Shown here piece after piece: positions 33,401 through 46,800 of a stretch of DNA of 64,000 nt. Within the stretch, counting starts at the first letter, position 1. Each line of letters starts with the position of its first letter. A program made the position numbers and the translations under genes. The stretch covers positions 140,001-204,000 of the forward strand of contig JAOPHQ010006263.1 of assembly GCA_030340625.1 (NCBI GenBank), given 5' to 3'. Under the pieces are notes generated by a model. It saw nothing but the letters and a program-made list of their open reading frames with translations, had not been told where the DNA came from and made no database searches. Origin of the DNA: Merluccius polli. Its lineage: Eukaryota; Chordata; Actinopteri; Gadiformes; Merlucciidae.

Positions 33401-36400
33401 ACGGACGGGAAGAGAGCACTGGCAAGAAAAATTGACCAACCATCACACTATATCAAAATGATAGAGGAAGCAAGATGTGTGTGCAGTAGGGCTGGACCCG
33501 AATATTCGACTATTCGGATATTCGTTCGTTGGGTAGGTATTCGGTTTTCAATTTTGGGATTCGGATATTCGTTTTTTTTTTTTTTTTTTTTTTTTTTTTC
33601 TAAATGTAGGCTATCACTAAAGGCGAACCGCAAAATACATTTCGTCAGCACATTCTTGTACTATATTTATACTTGACTGTTAAGATGTGGAAATATATAC
33701 CATCTCAGCTTGGGCGCGTGACATCACTCACAGCAGTGAACGTCAGGCTTCAGTTTGTAGCGTTTGTAGCGCACCGCGGACCTACGACCGTATTATGACA
33801 GTCCTGGACTGGCCCAATAATCTGGACCGGCCCAAAAATAATAATACACAAAATAAAAAAATACAAAATAATCGGCCTGAAATCGTCCGGCCGAACCTCC
33901 CTATGGCAGCCCGTCCCTGGTTATAGGCCTATGCGGCGCTCGTAAAAGCCGAACAATGCGCTCTTAAAGGTTTGGAGATTCAACAAGACTAAGTCTGTAT
34001 TCCAATTACAATAAGTAGCCTACTTATCGGCCAACAATAATCAAACAAGGCAGTAAAAGTGGGCATTAAACTGTATAACTGTTTTGAAAAAAGGGGAAAA
34101 GGCCGACATATGCCCATACAATATGCAGCCGGCGCTCGGAAAAAGGCTCGCGACAAAAAGATGAGCCACACATTTAGAAACAATTGCATGAACTATCTAA
34201 ATCAATACCTTAGTCAGAAAACATATATGAGGCTGAACGTTTTGTTAAAATGTCAGTTATGGAAGTATTTAAAATGTTGGAGCGGCTGGCTTGACCACGC
34301 GAACCGCTTGACCGCAGTACGCGATCGGTCATTAATCAATCGTATTTAACCGTATAACTGCACACAACTTTATTTAACAGCAAGCAAATGGAAAACACGT
34401 GTTGGTATTCTGGTGTCCGGTGCGTGTGGACGTGCGGCTCTTCCTGCGGAGCGGTTCATGTTAATAGCGGAGTCCGGGAGGGTTCACCTTCACGGCGTAG
34501 TTACGAGGGATGTGCGACTATCGTCTTAAAAATACTAAAGTGTTTTTTAAAGTTCGAAAGATATTAGATATTCAACCGATATTCACGCTCCGAATTACAG
34601 CGATCAGACACGGGGAACTAAAGCCGCGATCACCGGGCACCGCTTCAAGACTCACAGTATGCAACACGTCCTTTTGATCGATAACAATATAAATTGATCG
34701 ACACATTTCTTAACAATCAATGATCGATCATCGATTAATTATGCCCATCCCTAATAAGGAGTAATGTGGGAACATCTGGGGCTAAGGCAATTGGCATAAA
34801 AAACTTTTTTTTTTTTTTTTTTTTGCCCCCCCCCCCCCGAATATTCGAATATTCGCTGTCGATTACTACCGAAGCTCCGGAGCCCAAAATATGGTATTCG
34901 GGACAGCCCTAGTGTGCAGGTGTGTGTGTGGCTTACCACCAGGCATGACGTGGCCTACATCCTGCACGGTGAGGGCAGAGTTCTTGTCTTCTGTGTTGAC
35001 CCTGATGACGCCATGGCTGAGCCCAGCCATGGAGAGGATGGCCCTGGCCGGCAGGGGGGCTCCACGTGCCCCAGGTCTGGAAAGCACAGAGAAGAGACGT
35101 AAACAAATACACACAGGATAGATTGGTTCACAGGGCAGGATAGTGCGCCGTTTTTTCGTAAGTGAGAATCAGTTTTCAATTAACTTGCCTGGTTAAATAT
35201 TGGTTGAATAAATAAATAGTGCAGTGGCTAGGCTGGTACCTTTACCAGCTGAAAAGGTATCGGGGTCGATCCTCAATGCCCACAGCCCATCTCTTGAGCA
35301 AGATGTCCAACCCCTTAAATACATGTATCTGAATCTATCTCCTTGATGACATGCATCTGAATTCACTTTAAGTTGCTCTGGATAAGTCTCCTAGTAAATA
35401 GTAATAATGGGGAACAAATACTAAAGCAATTGAAGACTGCCTGAGCATGAAACTAATAATGCTTTATTTGGTGGTAGGTTGGTAGTGCACAGTATTGGAT
35501 GAGTAGCTTCCATTAGCAGTACACAGAAGAGGTACCTGCGTATGGCCACGGTCAGGGCTTCAGGAGAGGAGGCACACGGACAGATGACCTCAGGCTTCAG
35601 ACCGTGAGCTTGGAACACGTTCAGGAAGGCGTCGCACGATGACACAGACCCTGATCAACAACAACATACGAGACAACTTTTCACAACAAGACTGGAAGGA
35701 CCGCATTATCCAAAACATCTCATTTCACTTGCATTTGTTTTGAAGACTAGGATTAGGAGAGGTTCAAGAAAACATTCAAGTGGCATTCTCATAATGGATC
35801 AGTGGTGATGTCATTTTTTATTGTTACATTTCTATTACTTCCTATTCTATTACTTAATTTCCTATTACTGCAGTGAGTCTGATCCATTTGCAGCAATTAG
35901 AACAATTTAGATTGTTCCAAAATAGATGCGATAAGTAGTTGAATGTAGTTCAACTTGGAACATTTGAAACATTATTTCTATGTCATTAGCATATGTTCAC
36001 ATTTGCGTCACCTTACCTGCCAATTACAATAAGTTTAACAGCACTAAAACCCTCCAAGGGCCTCAAAAATAGCACACAGGTCTTTTATAGGGTAATCATT
36101 TAAGTGCCTGTGCGTGTACCTATGGGCATGCGTAAATCTGTGTGTGTGTTTGTATGCATGTGCGCATGTGCGTGCATGTGTGTGTGTGTTTGTGTGCGTG
36201 TGCGTGCATGCGTGCGTGTAGCAGAACACTCACATGGGTTGGCGCCATCAGCCACTATGAGCATGCGTATGGAGGACAGGTTGGTGTCCTTCTGCTCCCG
36301 GTGGGCCATCATGGCCCAGTGGAGGTCTCTGCACTTCACCAAGGCCACACGTGCTGAAGAGACCCAGGGAACTCCGCATTAACATGTGGTACAGTCCACT

Positions 36401-39400
36401 GGTTTAGTCACACTGAATATTTTGATTTTATGTTAGGCACTCAACTACATTGTATGTATGAATAAAGATGTATTATTATTATAATTATTTAGATGCCTTT
36501 TTTTAAATCTAAGGTCATATTTTTTTTCTTTTCATTGTAGTTTCCGCCTTTGACATTTCTGTTTGTTATGTTTCAGATATAAGATTTAGCATTGGCCGTT
36601 TCTCCCAAGTTAAGCCTTTGTCATGGCTACTAGTACATAAATTATGTCAGTTAAACAGTGAATGTAAAAGTGCTTGAGCAATTGAGCTTGAAATAGCATC
36701 AAACCTTTGTGGATGTGAACTCTTTGGACCCAGGACATGGGACAGGCCTTCATGACAGCGTAGGGCACAGAGATAGTGTGGATTCTGTTCATGACACTCT
36801 GGAAAACAAACAGACACAGCTGGTTAACTGTGCACTGCAACATGCCACCAAGACAAAGTAAAAGTGTAGTTCAGTTGAACAGATATATCAAAACTCACGG
36901 TTAAGACCCCATGCCACAGGCCCATGTCCTTCTTGCAGTCCAAGACGTTGACCAGTGTTTCCCCTGAGAAAGGACACACACTAAAAATTCATATATACAG
37001 ATTTAACCTGCCTTATATCATTAAATGTGGCCATACATCTTGGCTGCGGCCACTGCTGAACTTCTCCAAGACTAGAGGAGTCTAATCTAACATTGGTCTA
37101 TGAAGAACTACCTTAAGAGCCAATGGCGCGATAGGTAGATGGATAAATTAGAGAACAAAACTCTATGGAGACGGCCATCTTGCAGTAGAGCTCCATGAGA
37201 TGACAAGGGATCAATTATTCAATAGAAAGCTGCTCTTAAACTATAGGAGAACAGTGTCAGGTCTAAGCAGCTCAGACAAGACTCTTCACATTGACACCTT
37301 TTATTGGGGCATCAGTGAGTTCCCTTTATGCGTGTACATTGTAACCTGTGTGCTCTGCTAAAATACACTCCATCTACAGTAACAGCTGTAAACGGGTGGC
37401 TCTCTGTTGCTGGGTCTTCATGATCTCAGAGAGGTCTTACCCTCGCAGTAGTTACAGGCTTGCGTGAGTGCCTGACAGTGGGTCAGCATGGAGATCTTGG
37501 AAACAGCCACGCCCATCACTGTCCCCTCCTTGGTGGCTTTGTACTGAAAGAGGGAAGAGAGAGAATCAGAGATACATTACAGAGAGCGAGTCAGATTCAC
37601 TCTCAACCATCCTAGAAGAGCAGCCCCTGATGTGAAAATGGGTGTCATTGGGTACTGTGGTCGTGTGGTTGAATTGAGGTTGAGCAGGCGTTGAAGTTAC
37701 TTATTAACGGTTGATTTAAAATTCTGCAGGAGATTACACATAGATGATAATAGAAGACACACGTAACTAACATACCATAAGATAACATAAAGGTTGTTAC
37801 AAGCATATAACCCTGGGCATAGCTACCCACAAGACTATAATCTAGCCTTCTCCTATCCAATCCCCATGAACACTGACAAAGGCCAGGCTTAAATAGGCTA
37901 TCCATTGCCTAGCTCCACCCATAAGCCAAACCACAATCATATAGGAATCAATTAATAACATTAATATACTTAAACAGTCAAAACTCACAAATAATATATC
38001 ATCTATAATTACTAGATAATATAAATCTATTATCGTTCAATTCAGTCACCCATGACCTAGACGTCATACACATTTGTCCCACAATAGAAAATACCCCTTT
38101 CCCTGAAATGACAATGGCCTGTCCGGCGCCATCACATGAGATAAATACGGAACTAATCCGGCACTTGCCTTTTACAGCGGGAGAACTGCATTAAGTATGA
38201 ATAACTGAAGTTGTGTTACTTATTACTGATTACTGTTAGCAGTTACCGAATGTTATGGCTGGACATGACAAATGCTGCTTATAATGAAATGCATGTACAG
38301 AAAATCATCATGGATGTAAATAGTCACGATGCCCCCACTTAAACTGTAAATTGTGCTGGCTACAAATAAACAGTGAGTTGAGCGATCTTTGACTTGATTA
38401 TTATTTCAGTGACATTTGAGCATTTTGTGCTTGATGACAAGGTAGTGAATGGTGAACACACAATACAACATACTACAATGTTCACACATATATATGTACA
38501 CACAATGCAAACTAGTGTCTCTAGTGCCACAGTCGAGCCAATTGTATTTATATAGACCTTCATCACAGTTACAGTCTCAAAGGGCTTCACAGTATCACAC
38601 TTCAACATAATACAACACATGAAGGAAATCTCACCTCTATGTAAGCAGTGTCTGTGTTGGCCGTGGGGATGTGGGGCTGCCAATCTTTGGAGGGCTTGGT
38701 CAGGTACTTTGTGTCCGTTACAACCCATTTCATTCTGGGCCATCCTGAACAACAACAACACAAACAATAGCATCATACACAACATGGGAGAAACAAATAC
38801 TTCTGACATCATTTAATTACTAGGGCTGGACCCGAATATTCGACTATTCGGATATTCGTTCGTTGGGTAGGTATTCGGTTTTCAATTTTGGGATTCGGAT
38901 ATTCGTTTTTTTTTGTTTTGTTTTTTCTAAATGTAGGCTATCACTAAAGGCGAACCGCAAAATACATTTTGTCAGCACATTCTTGTACTATATTTATACT
39001 TGACTGTTAAGATGTGGAAATATATACCATCTCAGCTTGGGCGCGTGACATCACTCACAGCAGTGAACGTCAGGCTTCAGTTCACCTTGGCCGTTAAAGG
39101 GAAGACAAAATGCCGAAGACCTCAGCTGTGTGGGAACTAGGGATGGGCATAATTAATCGATGATCGATCATTGATCGTTAAGAAATGTGTCGATCAATTT
39201 ATATTGTTATCGATCAAAAGGACGTTGTGTTGCATACTGAGTCTTGAAGCGGTGCGGTGATCGCGGCTTTAGTTCCCCGTGTCTGATCACTGTAATTCGG
39301 AGCGTGAATATCGGTTGAATATCTAATATCTTTCTAACTTTAAAAAACACTTTAGTATTTTTTAAGCCGATAGTCGCACATCCCTCGTAACTACGCCGTG

Positions 39401-42400
39401 AAGGTGAACCCTCCCGGACTCCGCTATTAACATGAACCGCTCCACCGGAGGAGCCGCACATCCACACGCACCGGACACCACAATACAAACACACATGTTT
39501 TACATTTGATTTTAAATAAAGTTGTGTGCAGTTATACGGATAAATACGATTATTGATTAATGACCGATCGCGTACTGCGGTCAAGACAGCCGTCTCTCGG
39601 TTCGCGTGGTCAAGCCAGCCGCTCCAACATTTTCAATATTTCCATAACTGTGACATTTTAGCAAAACGTTCAGCCTCATATCTGTTTTCTGACTAAGGTA
39701 TTTCTTTTAGATAGTTCATGCAATTGTTTCTAAACGTGTGGCTCATCTTTTTGTTGCGAGCCTTTTCCGAGCGCCGGCTGCATATTGTATAGGCATATGT
39801 CGGCCTTTCCCCTTTTTTCAAAACAGTTATACAGTTTAATGCCCACTTTTACTGCCTTGTTTGATTATTGTTGGCCGATAAGTAGGCTACTTATTGTGAT
39901 TGGAATACAGATGTAGTCTTGTTGAATCGTTTCCAAACCTTTAAGAGCGCATGTAGGCGCATTGTTCGGCTTTTACGAGCGCCGCATAGGCCTATAACCA
40001 GGGACGGGCTGCCATAGGGAGGTTCGGCCGGACGATTTCAGGCCGATTATTTTGTATTTTTTATTTTGTGTAGGCCTATTATTTTTGGGCCGGTCCAGAT
40101 TATTGGGCCGGTCCAGAACTGTCGCACCCCCCCCCCCCCCCCCCCCCCCCCGTCAACAATCCCGCCCGCCCCCCATCAACAATCGCGCACCTCAGCTTTT
40201 ATCCGCCGTTTAAACAGTAACGTTACACATGATAAAAACGTGCACTTACTTTGCTTGGAAAATAGTTGCAACTGATCCGAATAGTACCAAACCTCACACC
40301 AAACCTTTTGCAAAAAGTTTTTTTTTTTTTTTTTTTTTTTTGCCCCCCCCCCGAATATTCGAATATTCGCTGTCGATTACTACCGAAGCTCCGGAGCCCA
40401 AAATATGGTATTCGGGACAGCCCTATTAATTACACAGATGATAAATGATGGAACAGCAATACTTCTAACCTGGGAAACACTGTGTGATATCACTTTGACA
40501 AAACATAACATTAATAGCTGAGCCATCACTAATGCACTCCCACAGCAAACTCATCGATTCAGCTCCCCACCCACACCCACAGGCAGATAAACTAGCCAAG
40601 ATACACGACATATACTTTCTTATCAAGTCATTCTAACGAGTCCCGATGAGGGTGCATTGAGAGTGCATTCAAGAGAGAGAGAAAGAGAGAGGTAATGTTG
40701 TGATAATTGAGAGAGATGGGGAAGTGGGAGACGTGTGTGTGTGTGTGTTTGTGAGAGGGGGGATGACTGACTGGACTAGCTGACCTTTAAACTGCATGAT
40801 CTCTCCGTTGGGTGTCTTGGGGAGTCCCTTGAGACACACCTCGCTGGTCAGTGCCAGGCCCACCCCACAGCTGCCCAGCAGGAAGCCTATCTGCTGGCTG
40901 CCAGAGTCCTGTGGTAAGAAAGAGGGAGAGAGAAAGACATGCAGACAGACAGAGACAGAGAGAGATGGATAAACAATTACAAATCCATTTCCCAACTGCA
41001 TATCAATATACCCGCAGTATGATAAATGCCTATTTGTTGTTAGGGTTATGGAAGCAATTATTCACAATATGTAGACATCGCTTTTAAGTAATTAAACAGC
41101 TTATGGGGTATTGTTATTAAAAAGGAAGGGCCTAATTGCTTTTACAGAATACTGATAACTCTGCTATCTGACAAATGGTTTATGTAAGCAATTAAAGTGA
41201 ATTACCGATTACTGCCGTATATTAACAAGCCTTATGTGCCTAAAGCTTTATGACTCCTAAAACCGTATGAAGTTTACATTCACAATCTTTATGGCATAAA
41301 CTGTTTTCTGTGCTGTGAACTACACACCTGTCGTGACAGTGGGACCTCTATAGGTACAGGGATGACCTCGGCCAGCAGACAGCCGTAGAACGCCACCCAG
41401 AACATCCCTGGGTCACTGTTGGGGTAGACCAGCGCCACCTAGCAGAAAAGCACAACACTTCTTATCAAATGTCATTCTGGTTATGGTCCACCAGACATTT
41501 TTACCACATGCATTCATAAAGCAATTCATATTCTAGAAACCATGGCTACAAAAGTGCATTTCATAAACACATCATTTGTATCCACGCACACACATCCATA
41601 CACACTAGAGATGCGCGGAATGAGTAATTGGCCCGCGTGACCTGGCTATAACCGTGTGTATAGGCGATTGCGGCTCAGCCTTTTTTCGGTATTTATAATA
41701 TGAGGGTGAATTTGCGGCTGGGCAAGACCGGCAAAGACCAGTTTCTTAATTTCTCGCTGTCAGCTATTTCTTGTATGCCATCCAAATTATTTCGTTCAAG
41801 TTCAGTATTGCATATCCTTTAATGCCATTAGACTGTCCGACAAAATCTGATGTGATTTTTACAGATTATCTTGATATTTGTTGTCCTTGTTGGATATAAT
41901 TTTATTTACATTACATGCACATTGTATTCTCATGTATTTAAGAATAAAATATGTTTTATTATAGCCTAGGTCTATGCTAAGTATAACGTTTTGCCTAAGT
42001 AAAGAAAGCCTATTTTGCTATAAAGTCAAACATTGACTATGCATTTTGTTGTTTGGTTCATTAATCCGATAATAAGCTGCACTCACGTGCATGCTGAAAA
42101 GGTTGGCAACAAGTTCTCTGATTAAATAACAGCTTGAAATTATGGTTGTTGCAAATCTCCTTCATATGAAACGAAAAAACGAATGACAAAGCAATTGTAG
42201 TTTTCAGCAGCACATACAATACAGCAATGTGCAAAGCTATGGTCTTAACTTGCTCATCTCAACTAATAATAATAATAATTTCTCTTGAGTAGAAAAGCAT
42301 GAATTTAGACTATGATGAATAACTGACGCACACACGGGTGTAACTTTTTCCGTTTAAAAACACAGGTTGGAGTAGCGGTCAGGTGCAGTTAGAACAATAT

Positions 42401-43764
42401 GTGGATTCAAGTGAGAAAATACCTTAACCGCGCATCACCAATATACACAAATATACATATAGGGTGACAGCCAAGCAAGGCCACAAACAGCTCCTCTTGA
42501 GCAGTTATAGGTAAGGTGTTTTGCTCCAGAGCCGAGGACTGATCTAGCAACCATGGTTGACTCTGACTCTTACCCGGTCTCCAGGTTTGAGGACCGGCTC
42601 TGCCTTGGTGCCCAGTTTGTTCAGCAGCGTGTAGGCCAGCTTTAGACTGCGACTCCATAGTTTACCTAAGGCAGGAATTAAAGATCATCGTCACCACGAT
42701 AATCATTGCGATGTGATTCTAAATTTTACTTTACTTACAACAATAATCACTTGCTTTCAAAAGAAGCCATTGGGAAATAACAGCTTTAATAAAGTCTTAA
42801 AGCTGCTGTAAGTAAGATTCGAGTAAGATTTTAAAACTAAACAACCAAAAACATTTCTAACAAATCACGAACAAATTACACTAAATTCTAACAAACTACA
42901 CTTAAATAATAGTTCTTAAATCTCACCTCCAACACCTACACAACAGTTGATAAGAGTGGAGGTGTGGCTCACCATAGGTCAGGGTGTAGAGGGGTTTGCC
43001 GGTGATGTCCAGGACGCTGAGTGCAGGGCTCTTGGCCTGCGTGGCTCCCCAGCGAGCCAGGGCAGCCTGGAGTGCCGGGGGCCAATTACTGACCACCCCA
43101 AGGGGCTCACCCTTCACTGGGATGATCTGACGGCCCTCTGGCTTCGGGGTGTTAGGGTCTGGCTGTGGCACTAGACAACAGGACAGCAGAGAGGAAAGTA
43201 TAGTTTAATACTAAACTATATTCAGTATAACAGAAATATAATATAGAGTATAGTTCAGACTAAAATCAAAGGGACAGGACAGAAGTATGCATACAAACAT
43301 TTGTGTATAAAAAAATACGTATGCAGTGTTTCCCACAAAAAACGCTGAGACTGCCTTTTGCTCCCGCTATATAATATTATTATATGAACCTATATTATAG
43401 TAGGCTATGTTAGGCTAACAGAAGCCTATATTTTCTGTCAAATTGAATGCAGATGCTGACATGAACGGAACCGCACATTGTCATCGTCACAATTCATTAG
43501 TTTGTAGAGGCGGTCTGTCATTTAGCGGAGTCGCTGCACCTTGCCTATAGATAGTTGTGGGAAACCCTGGTATGTATGAGTAGACATTGTCACAAAAAAG
43601 CTCACACACACATCTTACCTTCTACAATCTCCTCTGCGTCGTCCAGGAAGAACTCACTGAGTGGGGGTCTCTTGGGACGCTTGAGAGTGTTCAACAGCTG
43701 CTGGATCTTAGTGGACACCCTGCTGTTGACTGGCACGCCTAAACAAACAGAGGTAATGATTTAA

Positions 43765-43850
<86 letters not shown>

Positions 43851-46800
43851 ACCCACCAAGAGGTTCAGGAACACAATCACTAGCAGAAAGGATTTGAAAG
43901 GGTTTGCAACTACTTTGGCAGACACAAAGAGAGTTGACAGCATGACACGGACTGAGATTGGAGATCTAGAGGGAGCGCACTACATCTACAGCTAGGACAC
44001 AGGACAGACATACAAGGCACAAGGGCAGACACGGCGTGGAAGAGCTGGAAAAAAGGGAAGCTTGACAGGATCTGGTCGGCATCCCTTCCCCTCAGCCTGT
44101 TATACAGTTGATATTACCTTTTTGCTTTCCTTTTTTTTTAAATGAACAGGGGGGTGGATAAATGGTACCCAAAAAAAGAACAAAAACAACTGTTAGCAGC
44201 ATTCACCACACAGTAGTCTGGAATGAGGATGGTGTTGGGATCCAATGTACATGAGCAGAACGACACACCTCTGTCCAAATGTCCCCTCTAAGATTAATAA
44301 AGTATTCATCTATCTAAAAATGGACCAAAATGGCAAGAATTTCACAAAACAGGATGAATAGATAGGCACATGAGAAAATACTGACTTTATGTACCAATGA
44401 TTGTATTGTAATGAACCCAGACTAATTGTACATAAATTAAAGTATGCAAGTAAAAGTAATGGTTCAGACTGGTACCCTGCATCGTTGGCTTGATACTAAC
44501 CAATCATTTTAAGGTGTCAGACTTGGTATTGGCAAAGTAAAGTATATTTTTAGCTTAAACATCATAGTGTCACTCATATTAAACTCACAGTGTAAAGTAA
44601 TCATGTTTAGTGGTTGCCGGCTGATACGGAGGAAGAGGGATTGACTGTCAGAACTGCATTAAGTGCATACCCCATCCATTAAGGCTTTTATCTTATAGAT
44701 CTTGGACCGTAGTTTAACTTGGATCGACCTCAACAATATCAATTTCTAAATTACTTTTGTGCTGACTCCAGGCTAATTACTTAAGGACCTGAATTTGATG
44801 ATGTCGATGTTTGATGCAACATAGTTTGGCATCTTAACAAATGAAGATGAGAGTGGGTTTAAATCCACAAATAAACTCACACATAAAACCAGTATGTGTG
44901 TAGGTGAGCGTGTGTACCATCAGCTGTATTATCCAGCATGCTGCAGCGACTCTGTACGCGGCTCATGCCCCTAACAGCGGGGGGCAGGTCCAGCCTGGAG
45001 CCCCTCTCCTGAGGGGTGGAAGACGTAACATCTGGAGGAACACTGTTCTCTGGGGGGAAGTTAATGCAATCATGGTCAACAGTGACTGGGCTCTCCAAAA
45101 TATCATTGATGTTGTAGCACTAGTAGCATATTTAATAATAAGATAAAAGATAAGGTGTACTTTATCAATAGGAATATAGGAACGAAAAGGAATTAAAAGA
45201 GATGGTAACATTTAGCATTTGAAGTAGCATATTAGCATATTTTTTTACCAGATTCAGCACACTCATGTATGATGGTTAGCACATTAAAGTAGCACATTCT
45301 GCATATTATATGAGCATATGAAGCACATCCAAGTTGCAGCATGTCAGCACGTTCTAGTGTGGCGTACCTATCCGCAGGTGGGCCAGGACATCGGCTATAG
45401 CGGTAGAGGGTTGGGGCTGGGGCTGGTTCTTGGGTTCGCCATGGGAGAGGGTGGAGGAGGCGGAGGAGGACGTGGAGGAGCCCTGGAGGGAGCGATTGAG
45501 CCAGTAGTCGGGGCTCTGCAGGCTCTGGGCTAGTGCCACGCTCAGAGCCGCCTGCCGCCGCAGCGAGCCCTCGTCCTCCGATGCCGAGGACGTGTCTGTG
45601 GGGGAGGAAGGGGGAGAGAGGGTGGTGGTCCAAGGATGCCGTGTCAGGATGGAACGCTGTGGTTAAGCACCAGATACTTCTGGAAAGTTATGCAGTCATT
45701 TAAATGTAGGGAGGCACCGATCAGGTTTTTTTTTCTTACCTATTTTTATAATGTGCGATCAACTGATCACCGATTTTTAGAGTTAAATATAGGCTAGAAT
45801 TGTCCAGTGTTTATAAACCCAGTGCTGCTACACAAATCCTATATAAAATCGTACTATATTATGGAAGATAATCAAGATAATTTTATAATATAATACATTA
45901 TTTTTATCTTTTAATATCATTTTCATTGGCATTCTAGAAACAAAACGTTAGATAAATAGAACATTAAGCAATGTTTTAACTGTTTAATTAACAAACTTGA
46001 TCTGGCAATGGACATGGGTGATGCCAAATATTTGTACTTTTTGCCTCCTGTGATGTGGAGTACACCTATTACCACAGTAAGCATGGGCTATCGCTTAAAA
46101 GGCTGCAGGTCTCGTGTTATGATTTTAAGGTCTTGTGTGTGATTTTAGGTAGTATGATTTTAACAGTGGACAGCGTTCTTATAAAATCTAGGTTTCAAAA
46201 AAGCCTCGTTTTGCTTCACATTGTCGGAACAATGTTGACATTTAAGTACTGTGGCTGCAATCGTTTGCAGACAATTATTTTTGAAATAGCTCATCTTCCA
46301 TCAAAGCAGCAGAGCAGCCAGTTAGTTTCCCATAAGGCAGAAGGGGTTAGTTGGGAGCAGCCTTGTCCTATTATGTTATAGATACTTCAATAGTTTCAGG
46401 AGATGTGTGAATAAGTGTCGGACTACTCATTTTTGCACATCCCTAAAAAAACAAAACCCGCACACACAGGGAGAGTGAAGCCCATTCTAAAATGGCTGGT
46501 TATTGCAATCATATAACCGAGATCAATGAAACGGTGTATTGTTTTCGCTATGTTACTCACTGCGCATGTGTTAAGGAAGTGGTTCTTGGTAAGACAAAAT
46601 GTATGCTGCTGTCGTTATCTCTGTCAAGCAGAAGTTTCAGTAAAGACTTAACTATATACCGGTGTCGTTGTAGTTATTGAACCAACAGCTATATGTCTAT
46701 GGTTAAGTGTAGCCTTCCTTTATTGAGAGTTGGGAGCAATGTAAAGAGGAATTATGCATGAATTAATCAAGCAATAATTGTCTGAACATAATGACGGCAC

